Assembly (NCBI GenBank): GCA_946633495.1
Contig: CAMPAX010000140.1
Location: forward strand, 1 to 6,249
Length of the DNA stretch: 6,249 bases
Source: an uncultured Lachnospiraceae bacterium
GTDB taxonomy: Bacteria; Bacillota; Clostridia; Lachnospirales; Lachnospiraceae
Direction: 5' to 3'
Shown here: in pieces, positions 6,199 through 6,249 of the stretch
Layout of the letters: each line of letters starts with the position of its first letter
Position numbering within the stretch: position 1 is the stretch's first letter
Program-made: the position numbers and the translations under genes
Notes under the pieces: generated by a model
Told to the model about the DNA's origin: nothing
Seen by the model: the letters and a program-made list of their open reading frames with translations, nothing else
The model's database searches: none

Positions 6199-6204
6199 CC
6201 GCCT
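6199..6204 (-). promoter_or_regulatory. Ribosome binding site of the sugar transferase gene
   Basis: The minus strand reads AGGCGG 8 bases before the ATG at 6190, one mismatch from AGGAGG. It is weaker than the site before the protease. The rest of 6191-6249 shows no gene and no clear promoter. Confidence 0.55.
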
Positions 6205-6249
6205 ATCTATATCTTTACGTTCCAGGGAAACAACCGCAAAAGATTCCGA

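Overview
The window looks like chromosomal DNA of a Gram-positive anaerobe of the class Clostridia, most likely a Lachnospiraceae-type gut or rumen organism. This is an inference from the strong AGGAGG ribosome site, the BspA-type leucine-rich-repeat surface protein, the Clostridia-style type I c-di-GMP riboswitch and the interspersed TGTCATTCTGAGC-type palindromic repeat. No rRNA or tRNA is present to fix the taxonomy.

Both real genes are on the minus strand, so the window reads right to left. From 6190 to 4724 lies a complete 488-residue polyprenyl-phosphate sugar-1-phosphate transferase (WbaP/WcaJ/CpsE type), which starts repeat units of extracellular or capsular polysaccharide. It is closed by a clear intrinsic terminator at 4705-4666. 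From 4102 to the left edge runs one open frame of 1367 codons, cut off by the window. It encodes a secreted or membrane-anchored subtilisin-family (S8) protease joined to a Listeria-Bacteroides-type repeat and a very long BspA-like leucine-rich-repeat (LRR_5) array. The many short frames on either strand inside these two genes are shadows.

The 620-base gap between the genes (4103-4723) is the most informative part. In transcription order on the minus strand it holds the sugar transferase terminator, a partial copy of an interspersed repeat, a sigma-A-like promoter (4539-4510), a type I cyclic-di-GMP riboswitch aptamer (about 4491-4410), an intrinsic terminator (4347-4317), a 136-base palindromic repeat element (4315-4180) and a strong ribosome site before the protease start. 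The aptamer has the GAAA tetraloop, its CCTAAG/TATGG receptor and the GACGCAAAG core. A 10-bp helix can form between the aptamer core (4461-4470) and the 5' arm of the terminator (4335-4344). This predicts an OFF switch: with c-di-GMP bound the terminator forms, and without it the antiterminator lets the protease gene be read.

Taken together, the window suggests a surface programme in which polysaccharide synthesis sits beside a large surface protease-adhesin that is made when c-di-GMP is low. The logic resembles the c-di-GMP-repressed secreted protease of Clostridioides difficile, but the architecture here (subtilase plus LRR array, with a repeat element inserted in the leader) is different.
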